DNA of 5,034 bases from Niveispirillum sp. (GTDB lineage: Bacteria > Pseudomonadota > Alphaproteobacteria > Azospirillales > Azospirillaceae), in contig JAEMSB010000376.1 of assembly GCA_016463045.1 (NCBI GenBank), positions 1 to 5,034 of the forward strand, read 5' to 3'. Shown here one piece after another: positions 1 to 5,034 of this stretch (position 1 is the stretch's first letter; every line of letters begins with the position of its first letter). Below the pieces are notes generated by a model. It ran no database searches, was not told the DNA's origin, and saw nothing but the letters and a program-made list of their open reading frames with translations. The translations under genes and the position numbers were made by a program.

Positions 1-890
1 TGCCGGTGAAGACTGTCGCGCAGATCGGCCAGAACCGCTGCCGCACCGGTGGGAACAGGGGGTTTTACAGGTGATGAGGGTGCGCTCCAGCCGAAGAAGC
101 GGACATTGGATGCAGATTGTCCCGTCGCATCCGACCGCCGGCCCAACAGCGCCAGAAGCCGCCCCCTGCCCTCCGCCGCTGCCCTTCGCTCACCGGCGTT
201 CCGGTAATGCATGCCGGCGATATAGCCGGGCTGGGCGAGCAGGAAATGGCAGAAATGCTGCGCCAACTCGTAAATATACCATTCATTGGCGCGGAAACCC
301 TGTTCCCATGCCTTGCGGGACACGCCCGGCATGGCCCGCAGGCCCATGGTGATGCGCCAGGGAGAGGGTTCGATCAGGTCCGGCAGGGTCAGGCTGGCAC
401 CGATGAAATACTGGTGGTCGGCGAAGAAATCCTCGAACGCCAGGGTACGCGGGCAGAGCAGCGGGCGTTCATGCGCCTCCGGCGCGCCGGTCCAGAAGAT
501 CGCCGCCTCATGCCGCCGCACCATGGTCTGCCGCAGGATGGGGGAGCCGAGAAAGGCGAAGGGCTTGCGGATGTAGGCCGGGATGACACCCAGATTGCCA
601 TCAATGGACCAGGCCACCCCGTCATCGGCGGGCCGCAGCAAATGGCGGATGGTAATGTTGTACTGGCCAATGGCGAACCGTGCCAATTCCGCCAGAAACA
701 GGGCCTCCACCCGCCCCCGCGACAGGGCCGGCGGCACCCCTTCACAGGCCCGTGCAACACGCTGAAGATAGGTGCCCAAGGCCACCATCTGTGTGGTCCG
801 TAACCGGGACTCGGTCCCGTCGAGATGAACGCCGCCTGTCATGGCATCATGATAACGCAGGGTGCCTGCCCTGGGCAGCACCCTATTCAT
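1..890 (-). CDS. Hypothetical protein, C-terminus beyond the window
   Basis: This reading frame runs without a stop from a TAG at 971-969 down to base 1, giving at least 296 residues from the ATG at 890, so it is 3'-truncated by the window edge. I do not recognise the family. The product looks soluble: no signal peptide or membrane segment is visible. It has a hydrophobic/aromatic core rich in F, Y and W, for example AELARFAIGQYNITIRHLLR around residues 67-86 and NEWYIYELAQHFCHFLLAQ around 202-220, then an Arg/Ala-rich stretch (about 233-253) and a Pro/Ser-rich linker (about 270-282). Start choice is uncertain. A GTG at 950 and ATGs at 890 and 842 are all in frame, and none has a good ribosome binding site. 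Third-position GC drops upstream of about 842, which argues against the GTG. The large plus-strand frames over this region are its shadows. Coding status is fairly secure; function is unknown. Confidence 0.75.
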   Translation of the reverse strand, partial: MNRVLPRAGTLRYHDAMTGGVHLDGTESRLRTTQMVALGTYLQRVARACEGVPPALSRGRVEALFLAELARFAIGQYNITIRHLLRPADDGVAWSIDGNLGVIPAYIRKPFAFLGSPILRQTMVRRHEAAIFWTGAPEAHERPLLCPRTLAFEDFFADHQYFIGASLTLPDLIEPSPWRITMGLRAMPGVSRKAWEQGFRANEWYIYELAQHFCHFLLAQPGYIAGMHYRNAGERRAAAEGRGRLLALLGRRSDATGQSASNVRFFGWSAPSSPVKPPVPTGAAAVLADLRDSLHR

Positions 891-1000
891 CGCTGAGGGA
901 CCATGGCGAAACCGGACCGGTGGCGCAACAGCCCAATCCAGACCTTCCACGGGCGCATCCCAGGGCCGCTATCGTGGTTTTGCAGGCACACAATGCCGCA

Positions 1001-1036
1001 GTTGCGCAACAGAGACGCATGTTTCTGTTGCGCAAC
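1001..1036. repeat. Inverted repeat made of two GTTGCGCAAC palindromes (candidate operator or hairpin)
   Basis: Arms 1001-1013 (GTTGCGCAACAGA) and 1024-1036 (TCTGTTGCGCAAC) are perfect inverted complements. Pairing continues inward with a G-T, an A-T and a C-G pair to a GCAT loop, making a 16-bp stem. Each arm contains the self-complementary 10-mer GTTGCGCAAC (1001-1010 and 1027-1036), with centres 26 bp apart, about two and a half helical turns. A one-mismatch copy of the arm, GTGGCGCAACAG, lies at 920-931. The element sits between divergent genes, about 75 bp before the amidase start and 110 bp before the ATG of the leftward gene. Two dimer-binding sites for a regulator are the simplest reading. 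A hairpin in a leader RNA is the alternative. Confidence 0.6.
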
Positions 1037-1096
1037 GGTGCACCGGGGTCCAAACATTGTTCGTTGACGAAGGGCCAGACTGTTCCGGGCCTCATT

Positions 1097-1101
1097 GGTG
1101 G
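1097..1101 (+). promoter_or_regulatory. Ribosome binding site of the amidase gene
   Basis: GGTGG lies 8 bases before the ATG at 1110. The frame is also open upstream, with a TTG at 1095 and a GTG at 1098. This site overlaps those codons and fits only the ATG, which also places the twin-arginine motif at the extreme N-terminus. Confidence 0.45.
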
Positions 1102-1109
1102 TCGCGTCG

Positions 1110-1937
1110 ATGAATCGCAGGGATTTGCTCCGTTTTGCTCTGGGTGTCCCGGTTGCTGTGCCGATGGCATCGGTCACGCTGCTGCACGTCCCCCCGTCGC
1201 ATGCCCAGGCGCAGGAGGGTGGCAAGCCGAAGCCTCCATCGCGCAAACCCCGCCCGCCCCGCCTTGTCATGCTGGACCCGGGCCATGGCGGCCATGATCC
1301 CGGTTGCATCGGGGCCAAGGGCACCTATGAAAAGAATGTCGTCCTGGATATCGCCAAGGAGGTCGCCCGTCAGGTGGGCAAGACCAAGGGCTGGCAGGTG
1401 GAACTGACGCGCGACGACGACAGTTTCATCGACCTGAAGGAACGCGTGCGCATCGCCCAGGGTGCGAAGGCCGATCTGTTCATCTCCATCCATGCCGACA
1501 GCGCGCCCAACAAGGCAGCGCGCGGCATGTCCGCCTATACCTTGTCGGAGAAGGCCAGCGATGAATTCGCCGCCGCCATCGCCCAGCAGGAGAATATCGC
1601 CGGTGGTCTGGGCCTTGATGTGTCAGGCCTGGATGAGAAGGTGGCCGGCATTCTGATGGACCTTGCCGCCCGCCACACGGTGACGGCGGCGCTGCATGCC
1701 AAGCAGTCGATCATCCAGGGGGCGGGCAAGGATGTCCGCCTGCTGGAAAACCCTATGCGGTCGGCGAATTTCGCGGTGCTTAAGGCGCCGGACATTCCGT
1801 CGCTGCTAATCGAAACCGGTTTTCTGTCCAATCCCCAGGATGAGACGCTGCTGCGCGATGCCAAGGCGCGCCGCAACATCGCCGGCATCCTGGCCCGTGA
1901 ACTTACTGCGGTGATGACAGCCGCTCCCTTCGCCTGA
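1110..1937 (+). CDS. N-acetylmuramoyl-L-alanine amidase (Amidase_3, AmiA/AmiC type), Tat-exported
   Basis: Zinc amidase expected to cut the bond between N-acetylmuramic acid and L-alanine in periplasmic peptidoglycan, as in daughter-cell separation. The 275-residue product begins with a Tat-type signal: NRRDLLR at residues 2-8, a hydrophobic stretch and a likely cleavage after SHA or AQA at about 32-35. A Pro/Lys-rich linker (37-51) leads into the catalytic domain. The zinc and catalytic residues are all present: H59 in LDPGHGG, E74 in YEKNVV, H128 in SIHADS and E235 in IETGFLSN. Residues about 155-205 match the helical insertion that, in E. coli amidases, blocks the active site until an EnvC/NlpD-type activator acts. 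There is no AMIN targeting domain, so the layout resembles AmiA (289 residues) more than AmiB/AmiC. It is followed after 120 bp by a BON-domain gene, not by a penicillin-binding protein 1A gene, a common alphaproteobacterial arrangement. Family assignment is very secure; the exact paralogue is not. Confidence 0.95.
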   Translation: MNRRDLLRFALGVPVAVPMASVTLLHVPPSHAQAQEGGKPKPPSRKPRPPRLVMLDPGHGGHDPGCIGAKGTYEKNVVLDIAKEVARQVGKTKGWQVELTRDDDSFIDLKERVRIAQGAKADLFISIHADSAPNKAARGMSAYTLSEKASDEFAAAIAQQENIAGGLGLDVSGLDEKVAGILMDLAARHTVTAALHAKQSIIQGAGKDVRLLENPMRSANFAVLKAPDIPSLLIETGFLSNPQDETLLRDAKARRNIAGILARELTAVMTAAPFA

Positions 1938-2043
1938 GGCCCCCTTGACCCACCCCGCCGGGGCGGAAACCGCATCCCCCGGCCCGGTTCTCACCACATT
2001 TCACCGTTAAAGTCCGGCCGTGCCACGGGAAAATCGCGGTCGC

Positions 2044-2049
2044 AGGAGG
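2044..2049 (+). promoter_or_regulatory. Strong Shine-Dalgarno sequence of the BON-domain gene
   Basis: AGGAGG lies 8 bases before the ATG at 2058. Another ATG at 2051 is only one base away from it and in a different frame, so this site fixes the start at 2058. It is the best ribosome binding site in the window. The preceding intergenic stretch (1938-2043) holds only a weak 4-bp GC hairpin near 1953-1963, no T-run and no convincing promoter. Confidence 0.75.
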
Positions 2050-2057
2050 CATGAACG

Positions 2058-2624
2058 ATGGGGAACATGCGCCTTTGGGCGCCCAAGGGTCTGGGGATGG
2101 CGATGCTGCTGGCGGTGGGCTTTGCCCTGGCCGCCCCGGCCATTGCACAGACGGATGCGGGGAATAATCCGGCCATTGCCGCGTTGGATGATGATGGTCT
2201 GCGAAAGGCCGTGGAAAAGCGTTGGCGCGATAATGGCGGATTGGATGAACGGCTGCGCGTGGAAGTGCGCGACAGCCGGGCCCTTCTGACCGGTCGCGCC
2301 GCCAACCCCGACGAACGGGTGAACGCCGTGAAGCTGGCTTGGCAGGTCGATGGCCTGAAGGAAGTGATCAACGAGATCGGGATCGGCGACGAAAGCAGCC
2401 TGTCCGACCGGACCACGGACATGTGGATCACGGCACAGCTGCGCAAGGATCTAATGACGGATTCGGAAATCACCTCGGGCAATTACACGATCGAGACGGT
2501 CAATCAGGTGATCTACCTGATGGGCCGCGCCCGCTCGCCGCAGGAACTGGAACGGGTACGCAACCATGCGCGTGAAATCGCGCGGGTCCGGCGGGTGGTG
2601 AGCCATGTCCAAGTTCCAAATTGA
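2058..2624 (+). CDS. Secreted double-BON-domain protein, DolP/YraP-like
   Basis: A 188-residue periplasmic protein. A signal peptide (hydrophobic about 13-29, cleavage probably after AIA at 30) is followed by two BON domains. The first spans about 46-110 and ends in VINEIGIG. The second spans about 119-187, with DMWITAQLRKDLMTD, then VIYLMGRA at 151-158, then RVRRVVSHVQV. The spacing and the W-I-T / L-M-G / V-R-R-V pattern match the tandem BON layout of E. coli DolP (YraP), which binds anionic phospholipid at the outer membrane and division site. Unlike DolP there is no lipobox cysteine after the signal, so this protein should be soluble in the periplasm. OsmY is another two-BON relative and cannot be excluded. 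The strong ribosome binding site suggests efficient translation. The 3' end overlaps the next gene by 20 bp, so the two are probably co-translated. Confidence 0.9.
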   Translation: MGNMRLWAPKGLGMAMLLAVGFALAAPAIAQTDAGNNPAIAALDDDGLRKAVEKRWRDNGGLDERLRVEVRDSRALLTGRAANPDERVNAVKLAWQVDGLKEVINEIGIGDESSLSDRTTDMWITAQLRKDLMTDSEITSGNYTIETVNQVIYLMGRARSPQELERVRNHAREIARVRRVVSHVQVPN

Positions 2625-3963
2625 CGCCGCACGCCTGTGGGGACAGGCACTGTTCGCCCCTGCCCTTCTGGCCCTCGCCCTACTGATGGCGCCCAGCGTC
2701 GCCTGGGCGCAGACCAGCGACCAGAATGCACAGGCCAACCGGCAGTTCGTGCAGGCGATGCAGTCCATCCGGCAGGCCGATCAGTCCTATGATGAGGCGG
2801 AGCAGACGAAGCTTCTGCAGCAGGCGGACGCGCTTCTGGCTGACATCATCACCCGCCTGCCGGAAAGCACGCTGGCCGTGCAGTTGATGACCAATCAATT
2901 CATCGGCGATTTCGACTATGTCGAGTTCAAGAACCGGCTGCGCGGGCTGGTCTGTGCCGACCCGAAATCCAATGCCTGCCTTCTGCACCGGATTGAGGCG
3001 CTGGTGACGCCAATCGAGTATCCCATCGCGGCCCCGCGCTGGGATTGGCTGTCGCTGGCCATCGCCCATCATCAGATGGGGGATAAGGCACGGGTAAGGC
3101 CCATCGTCGCCCCTTTCGTGCAGGCCCTGCGGACGGGTGGGGCCAAGGGGGACGTGAGCCCCGACCTGTTCGTCAGCCGCACCCTGGCCCTGACGGGCGA
3201 GGTCGATCGGGCCCTGGCCATCACGCGTGAGTTCCAGGATTGCGCCACCCGCGTCTATAACCTGTCCGACATTGTCGAGGCGCTGGTCTGGCGTGGCGAT
3301 ATGGCCAAGGCGACGGAGATCACCGAAGAGGTGACCGAATTCGCCCGCACCCAAGGCTGTGCCTGGGAACTGGGTCTGGTTGCCCAATCGCTGTTGCATG
3401 TCGGGCTGGAGGCGCGGGCGCGCACCTTGTTCCTGAATACGGTGGAAGAGCAGTTCAGCCGCTTCAAGGACCGCCGTGGCAATTGCTGCCCGCCGGAACT
3501 GGCGGTTGCCGCCGGCGATCTGGGAGACACCAACCTGGCCCTGGGCCTGCTGCGGACGGTGCAGGAAGAAAGCCCCTGGACCATCCCACAGGTGCTGGGC
3601 CGGCTGGAGGCGCGGGGCGAAAAAGTCCTGACCCTGACCTATGCCGACCAGTTGCAGGATAATGACCTGAAGGCCGAAACCTATGTCGAGCTGATCGACG
3701 GGGCGCTGAAGGCCAAGGACCGGGGTCAGGCCGATACGCTGTCGGCCCGGCTGGACAAGACCGTTACCGACAGCCGCACGCCCATCACGCTGGTGCAGCG
3801 GGCACGGGCGGACAAGCTGCTCTTTAGCGACAACCGCTGGCGCGGCACCTTCCAGGCGGCGATTTCAGAGGCGGAGCGCGGTTCCGGCCAACGCCGTGAC
3901 ATCGCCGTGCCCCTGCTGGCAGCCCTTGTGGAAATCGAGACAGGCAAGCCGATGCTGGAGTAA
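2605..3963 (+). CDS. Secreted alpha-helical, TPR-like repeat protein of unknown function
   Basis: A 452-residue protein with a clear Sec signal peptide: a leucine/alanine-rich core at about 16-30 and a likely cut after AWA at 35. The mature part is almost wholly helical, with paired-helix units such as LALTGEVDRALAITREF (194-210), LVWRGDMAKATEITEEV (227-243) and LGDTNLALGLLRTV (306-319). Their G-D/E-x-x-x-A pattern is typical of degenerate tetratricopeptide repeats, which mediate protein contacts. Six cysteines (117, 125, 213, 252, 294, 295) could form disulphides in the periplasm. No catalytic motif is visible. The ATG at 2605 lies inside the BON gene in another frame, with GGGTGG (2593-2598) 6 bases upstream, which implies translational coupling. 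Its position after an amidase and a BON gene suggests an envelope role. I cannot name a family, and the TPR call is by eye. Confidence 0.85.
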   Translation: MSKFQIDAARLWGQALFAPALLALALLMAPSVAWAQTSDQNAQANRQFVQAMQSIRQADQSYDEAEQTKLLQQADALLADIITRLPESTLAVQLMTNQFIGDFDYVEFKNRLRGLVCADPKSNACLLHRIEALVTPIEYPIAAPRWDWLSLAIAHHQMGDKARVRPIVAPFVQALRTGGAKGDVSPDLFVSRTLALTGEVDRALAITREFQDCATRVYNLSDIVEALVWRGDMAKATEITEEVTEFARTQGCAWELGLVAQSLLHVGLEARARTLFLNTVEEQFSRFKDRRGNCCPPELAVAAGDLGDTNLALGLLRTVQEESPWTIPQVLGRLEARGEKVLTLTYADQLQDNDLKAETYVELIDGALKAKDRGQADTLSARLDKTVTDSRTPITLVQRARADKLLFSDNRWRGTFQAAISEAERGSGQRRDIAVPLLAALVEIETGKPMLE

Positions 3964-3982
3964 CGGGCTTCCCCGTTACTCC
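3957..3982. terminator. Shared hairpin between convergent genes, containing both stop codons
   Basis: A perfect 11-bp stem (3957-3967 with 3972-3982, core GAGTAACGGG / CCCGTTACTC) closes a CTTC loop. It contains the TAA of the plus-strand gene (3961-3963) and, on the other strand, the TAA of mmcB (3978-3976). Both genes end in GAG TAA, one in each arm. The symmetry and position indicate a bidirectional terminator or 3'-end-protecting hairpin. No T-run follows on either strand (C-rich after it on plus), so it is not a textbook intrinsic terminator. Confidence 0.65.
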
Positions 3983-4437
3983 CCCACCCGAAGGCCTGGA
4001 TCTTCGACCCGATGCAGGCGCGCCATGGCGATGTGGGCGACCTTTAAGGTCAGAGCCTTGCGCCGGGCCGCTGCCAGTTTGGCCATTGGCGCAGGACGGA
4101 TGATTTCAGCCCCGAAGGCATCGGCAATGATCAGCCCGCATTCGGCGGGGATCAGATCGACCGGAAAATCCGCATCCACGGCGAAAAAGAAACGGTCGCA
4201 ATAATCCAGATATTCCGGCCACTTCTGGTCGGTCTTGAAATCGATGATGCTGCTTTTAACCTCGACGATGGTCACCTCGCCATCATCGGCCAGGGCCAGA
4301 ATGTCGGCCCGACGGCCATTGGCCAGCGAGAATTCGACCAGCCCCCGCACACCCCGTTCCGCCAACATACGGCGCACACCCCGCGTGATGGCCGCCGCCG
4401 CGTCCGATTGCGGGCGCGGCAAAGGCACCGTCGGCAT
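3976..4437 (-). CDS. mmcB: MmcB-family DNA repair protein (PD-(D/E)XK nuclease-like)
   Basis: A 153-residue product from the ATG at 4437. The conserved core GRRADILAL (41-49), then VTIVEVKSS (55-63), DFKTDQKWPEYLDYCD (66-81), FFFAVDADFPVDLIP (83-97) and GLIIADAFGAEI (101-112) identify the MmcB family, named in Caulobacter for mitomycin C resistance and SOS induction. D45, E59 and K61 form the D...ExK signature of the PD-(D/E)XK nuclease fold, so a role in processing damaged DNA is likely. The biochemical activity is not established to my knowledge. The frame extends to an ATG at 4488 (170 residues), but that start has no ribosome binding site and lies inside an inverted repeat. The ATG at 4437 has GAGG (4449-4446) 8 bases upstream, so I prefer it. 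It is convergent with the 452-residue gene and lies downstream of a small co-oriented gene. Confidence 0.93.
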   Translation of the reverse strand: MPTVPLPRPQSDAAAAITRGVRRMLAERGVRGLVEFSLANGRRADILALADDGEVTIVEVKSSIIDFKTDQKWPEYLDYCDRFFFAVDADFPVDLIPAECGLIIADAFGAEIIRPAPMAKLAAARRKALTLKVAHIAMARLHRVEDPGLRVGE

Positions 4438-4476
4438 TGATGGCGCCTCAGACACGGGCACAAGGTCAGGGATCGC

Positions 4477-4511
4477 GGAAATGTTCATGAGTACGGATCA
4501 TGAACATTTCC
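4477..4511. promoter_or_regulatory. 14-bp inverted repeat upstream of mmcB, candidate operator with SOS-box-like half sites
   Basis: Arms 4477-4490 (GGAAATGTTCATGA) and 4498-4511 (TCATGAACATTTCC) are exact inverted complements around a 7-base spacer. On the mmcB strand it contains GTTC-N7-GTAC (4505-4491), one base from the alphaproteobacterial LexA box GTTC-N7-GTTC. If mmcB starts at 4437, the repeat lies 40 bp upstream, a normal operator position. A weak promoter, TTGTCT (4539-4534) with 17 bases to TAGGTG (4516-4511), would place the transcript start within the repeat. The repeat itself is certain; LexA binding is inferred. Confidence 0.6.
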
Positions 4512-4548
4512 ACCTATCCTGGCAAGCCCGTTCAGACAAGGTAGCTGA

Positions 4549-4878
4549 TCAGCAGCGGACCGTCAGGACCGAGGTGCCACCCACGCTGGAGGCCCGGACG
4601 ACCGGCGTCAGCCCCGCCATCAACAGGCGGTTGCGGACACCTTCCACCGTTTCGGTGGGACGTGTCAGGGTGATCCGGGTGTCGCGATGACCCAACGCCC
4701 GGCTGCGCGCCACGGCGGTCAGGATCTGATCGCTCAACACCTCAACCCCGTCGAACACGGGATCGTTGGCCGGTGGCGGCGTGTAGGCCGCGGTCGTTTC
4801 GAAAGCCTGGGTGGACAGAGCGGCAGCCACCATGCCGTTTGCCGGATTGAGGGCTCCGGTCGCCACTGCGGGATACAT
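4549..4878 (-). CDS. Hypothetical protein, 109 residues
   Basis: I do not recognise this protein. The ATG at 4878 has AGGGA (4889-4885) 6 bases upstream and is preferred over a GTG at 4914 (121 residues), which lacks one. The N-terminal half is low in charge and rich in Ala, Thr and Pro (to about residue 40), without a clear signal peptide. The C-terminal part predicts as helix (about 43-61), strand TRITLTR (67-73), helix TETVEGVRNRLLMAGL (75-90), then two strands ending at a terminal cysteine (VRC, 107-109). That order suggests a small compact alpha/beta domain. The stop lies in a short palindrome, GCTGATCAGC (4544-4553), and mmcB begins about 110 bp downstream on the same strand, with the inverted repeat between them. 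GC-biased third positions support it being a real gene. Confidence 0.7.
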   Translation of the reverse strand: MYPAVATGALNPANGMVAAALSTQAFETTAAYTPPPANDPVFDGVEVLSDQILTAVARSRALGHRDTRITLTRPTETVEGVRNRLLMAGLTPVVRASSVGGTSVLTVRC

Positions 4879-4914
4879 GCAAGGTCCCTGGGTTCGAGCA
4901 GCTGACGACTTCAC

Positions 4915-5034
4915 CGTCAGCAGGCCCTTTATTACGCCGATATTTGTTAAAAATCAGGCACCAATCTGTCATGAATTTGCGCATCCAGCCCGCAAATTAT
5001 GCATAGGTAGCATGCATTCCGCTCTCTGTCGTGG
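4915..5034. other. AT-richer intergenic region, probable promoter of the 109-residue gene
   Basis: This stretch is visibly AT-richer than the rest of the window and has no convincing coding frame. It carries an 8-bp inverted repeat AATTTGCG / CGCAAATT (4974-4981 and 4991-4998, 9-base spacer) and two copies of the palindrome ATGCAT (4999-5004 and 5012-5017) 13 bp apart. On the minus strand, TAATAA near 4932-4937 and AT-rich sequence upstream could form a promoter for the 109-residue gene, but no good -35 box is visible. The short repeats could be regulator sites for this gene or for one beyond the window. Confidence 0.4.

Noticed and set aside
389..760. 123-residue minus-strand frame with many Ser, Arg and Trp
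   Set aside because: It is an out-of-frame shadow of the real minus-strand gene that runs from 890 to the window edge.
117..803. 228-residue plus-strand open frame
   Set aside because: Composition is Pro/Arg/Gly/His-rich and unlike a folded protein. It lies opposite the minus-strand gene, whose frame has better codon bias and plausible structure.
1064..1092. TTGACG at 1064-1069 as the -35 box of the amidase promoter
   Set aside because: At the proper spacing the -10 position reads GGGCCT, which is not promoter-like.
887..1324. 145-residue minus-strand frame across the intergenic region
   Set aside because: It runs antisense through the start and catalytic core of the amidase and across the inverted repeat, with no recognisable domain.
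1945..1963. TTGACC plus a GC hairpin after the amidase gene as promoter or terminator
   Set aside because: The hairpin stem is only 4 bp with no T-run, and no -10 box lies at 16-18 bp from TTGACC.
2680..3399. 239-residue minus-strand frame opposite the helical-repeat gene
   Set aside because: It is a long antisense shadow created by GC-biased codons; no start signal, no family features, and the plus-strand gene has a clear signal peptide.
5012..5034. ATG at 5012 as the start of a rightward gene
   Set aside because: Only seven codons are visible before the window ends and the AGGTAG upstream is too close to serve as a normal ribosome binding site.

Overview
The window reads as chromosomal DNA of a GC-rich alphaproteobacterium. 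The main reasons are a clear MmcB-family DNA repair gene, a family typical of Alphaproteobacteria, together with strongly GC-biased third codon positions. A Rhodospirillales-type host (Azospirillum/Niveispirillum-like) is my guess from composition and protein style; nothing here proves the genus. I see no mobile element, CRISPR array, tRNA or rRNA.

Layout from left to right. Positions 1-890 hold a minus-strand gene of unknown function whose 3' end lies outside the window. It is separated from a plus-strand gene by a divergent intergenic region carrying a long, nearly perfect inverted repeat built from two copies of the palindrome GTTGCGCAAC. Positions 1110-3963 hold three plus-strand genes. 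The first is a Tat-exported zinc N-acetylmuramoyl-L-alanine amidase (AmiA/AmiC type, Amidase_3). The second is a secreted double-BON-domain protein resembling DolP/YraP. The third is a 452-residue secreted alpha-helical, TPR-like protein of unknown function that overlaps the BON gene by 20 bp. Positions 3976-4437 (or up to 4488) hold mmcB on the minus strand, convergent with the preceding gene. A perfect 11-bp hairpin at the junction contains the stop codons of both genes. A 109-residue minus-strand protein of unknown function follows at 4549-4878, and the window ends in an AT-richer intergenic stretch with short inverted repeats.

How they may work together. The three plus-strand genes all encode exported proteins and look like an envelope module: a septal-type peptidoglycan amidase, a DolP-like partner and an unknown periplasmic helical-repeat protein. 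In E. coli, DolP (YraP) was placed genetically in the NlpD-AmiC activation route, so having a DolP-like gene directly downstream of an amidase gene is suggestive. That functional link is an inference from gene order. The mmcB gene belongs to a different process (DNA damage repair). It has a 14-bp inverted repeat 40 bp upstream of its best-supported start, overlapping a one-mismatch version of the alphaproteobacterial SOS box.
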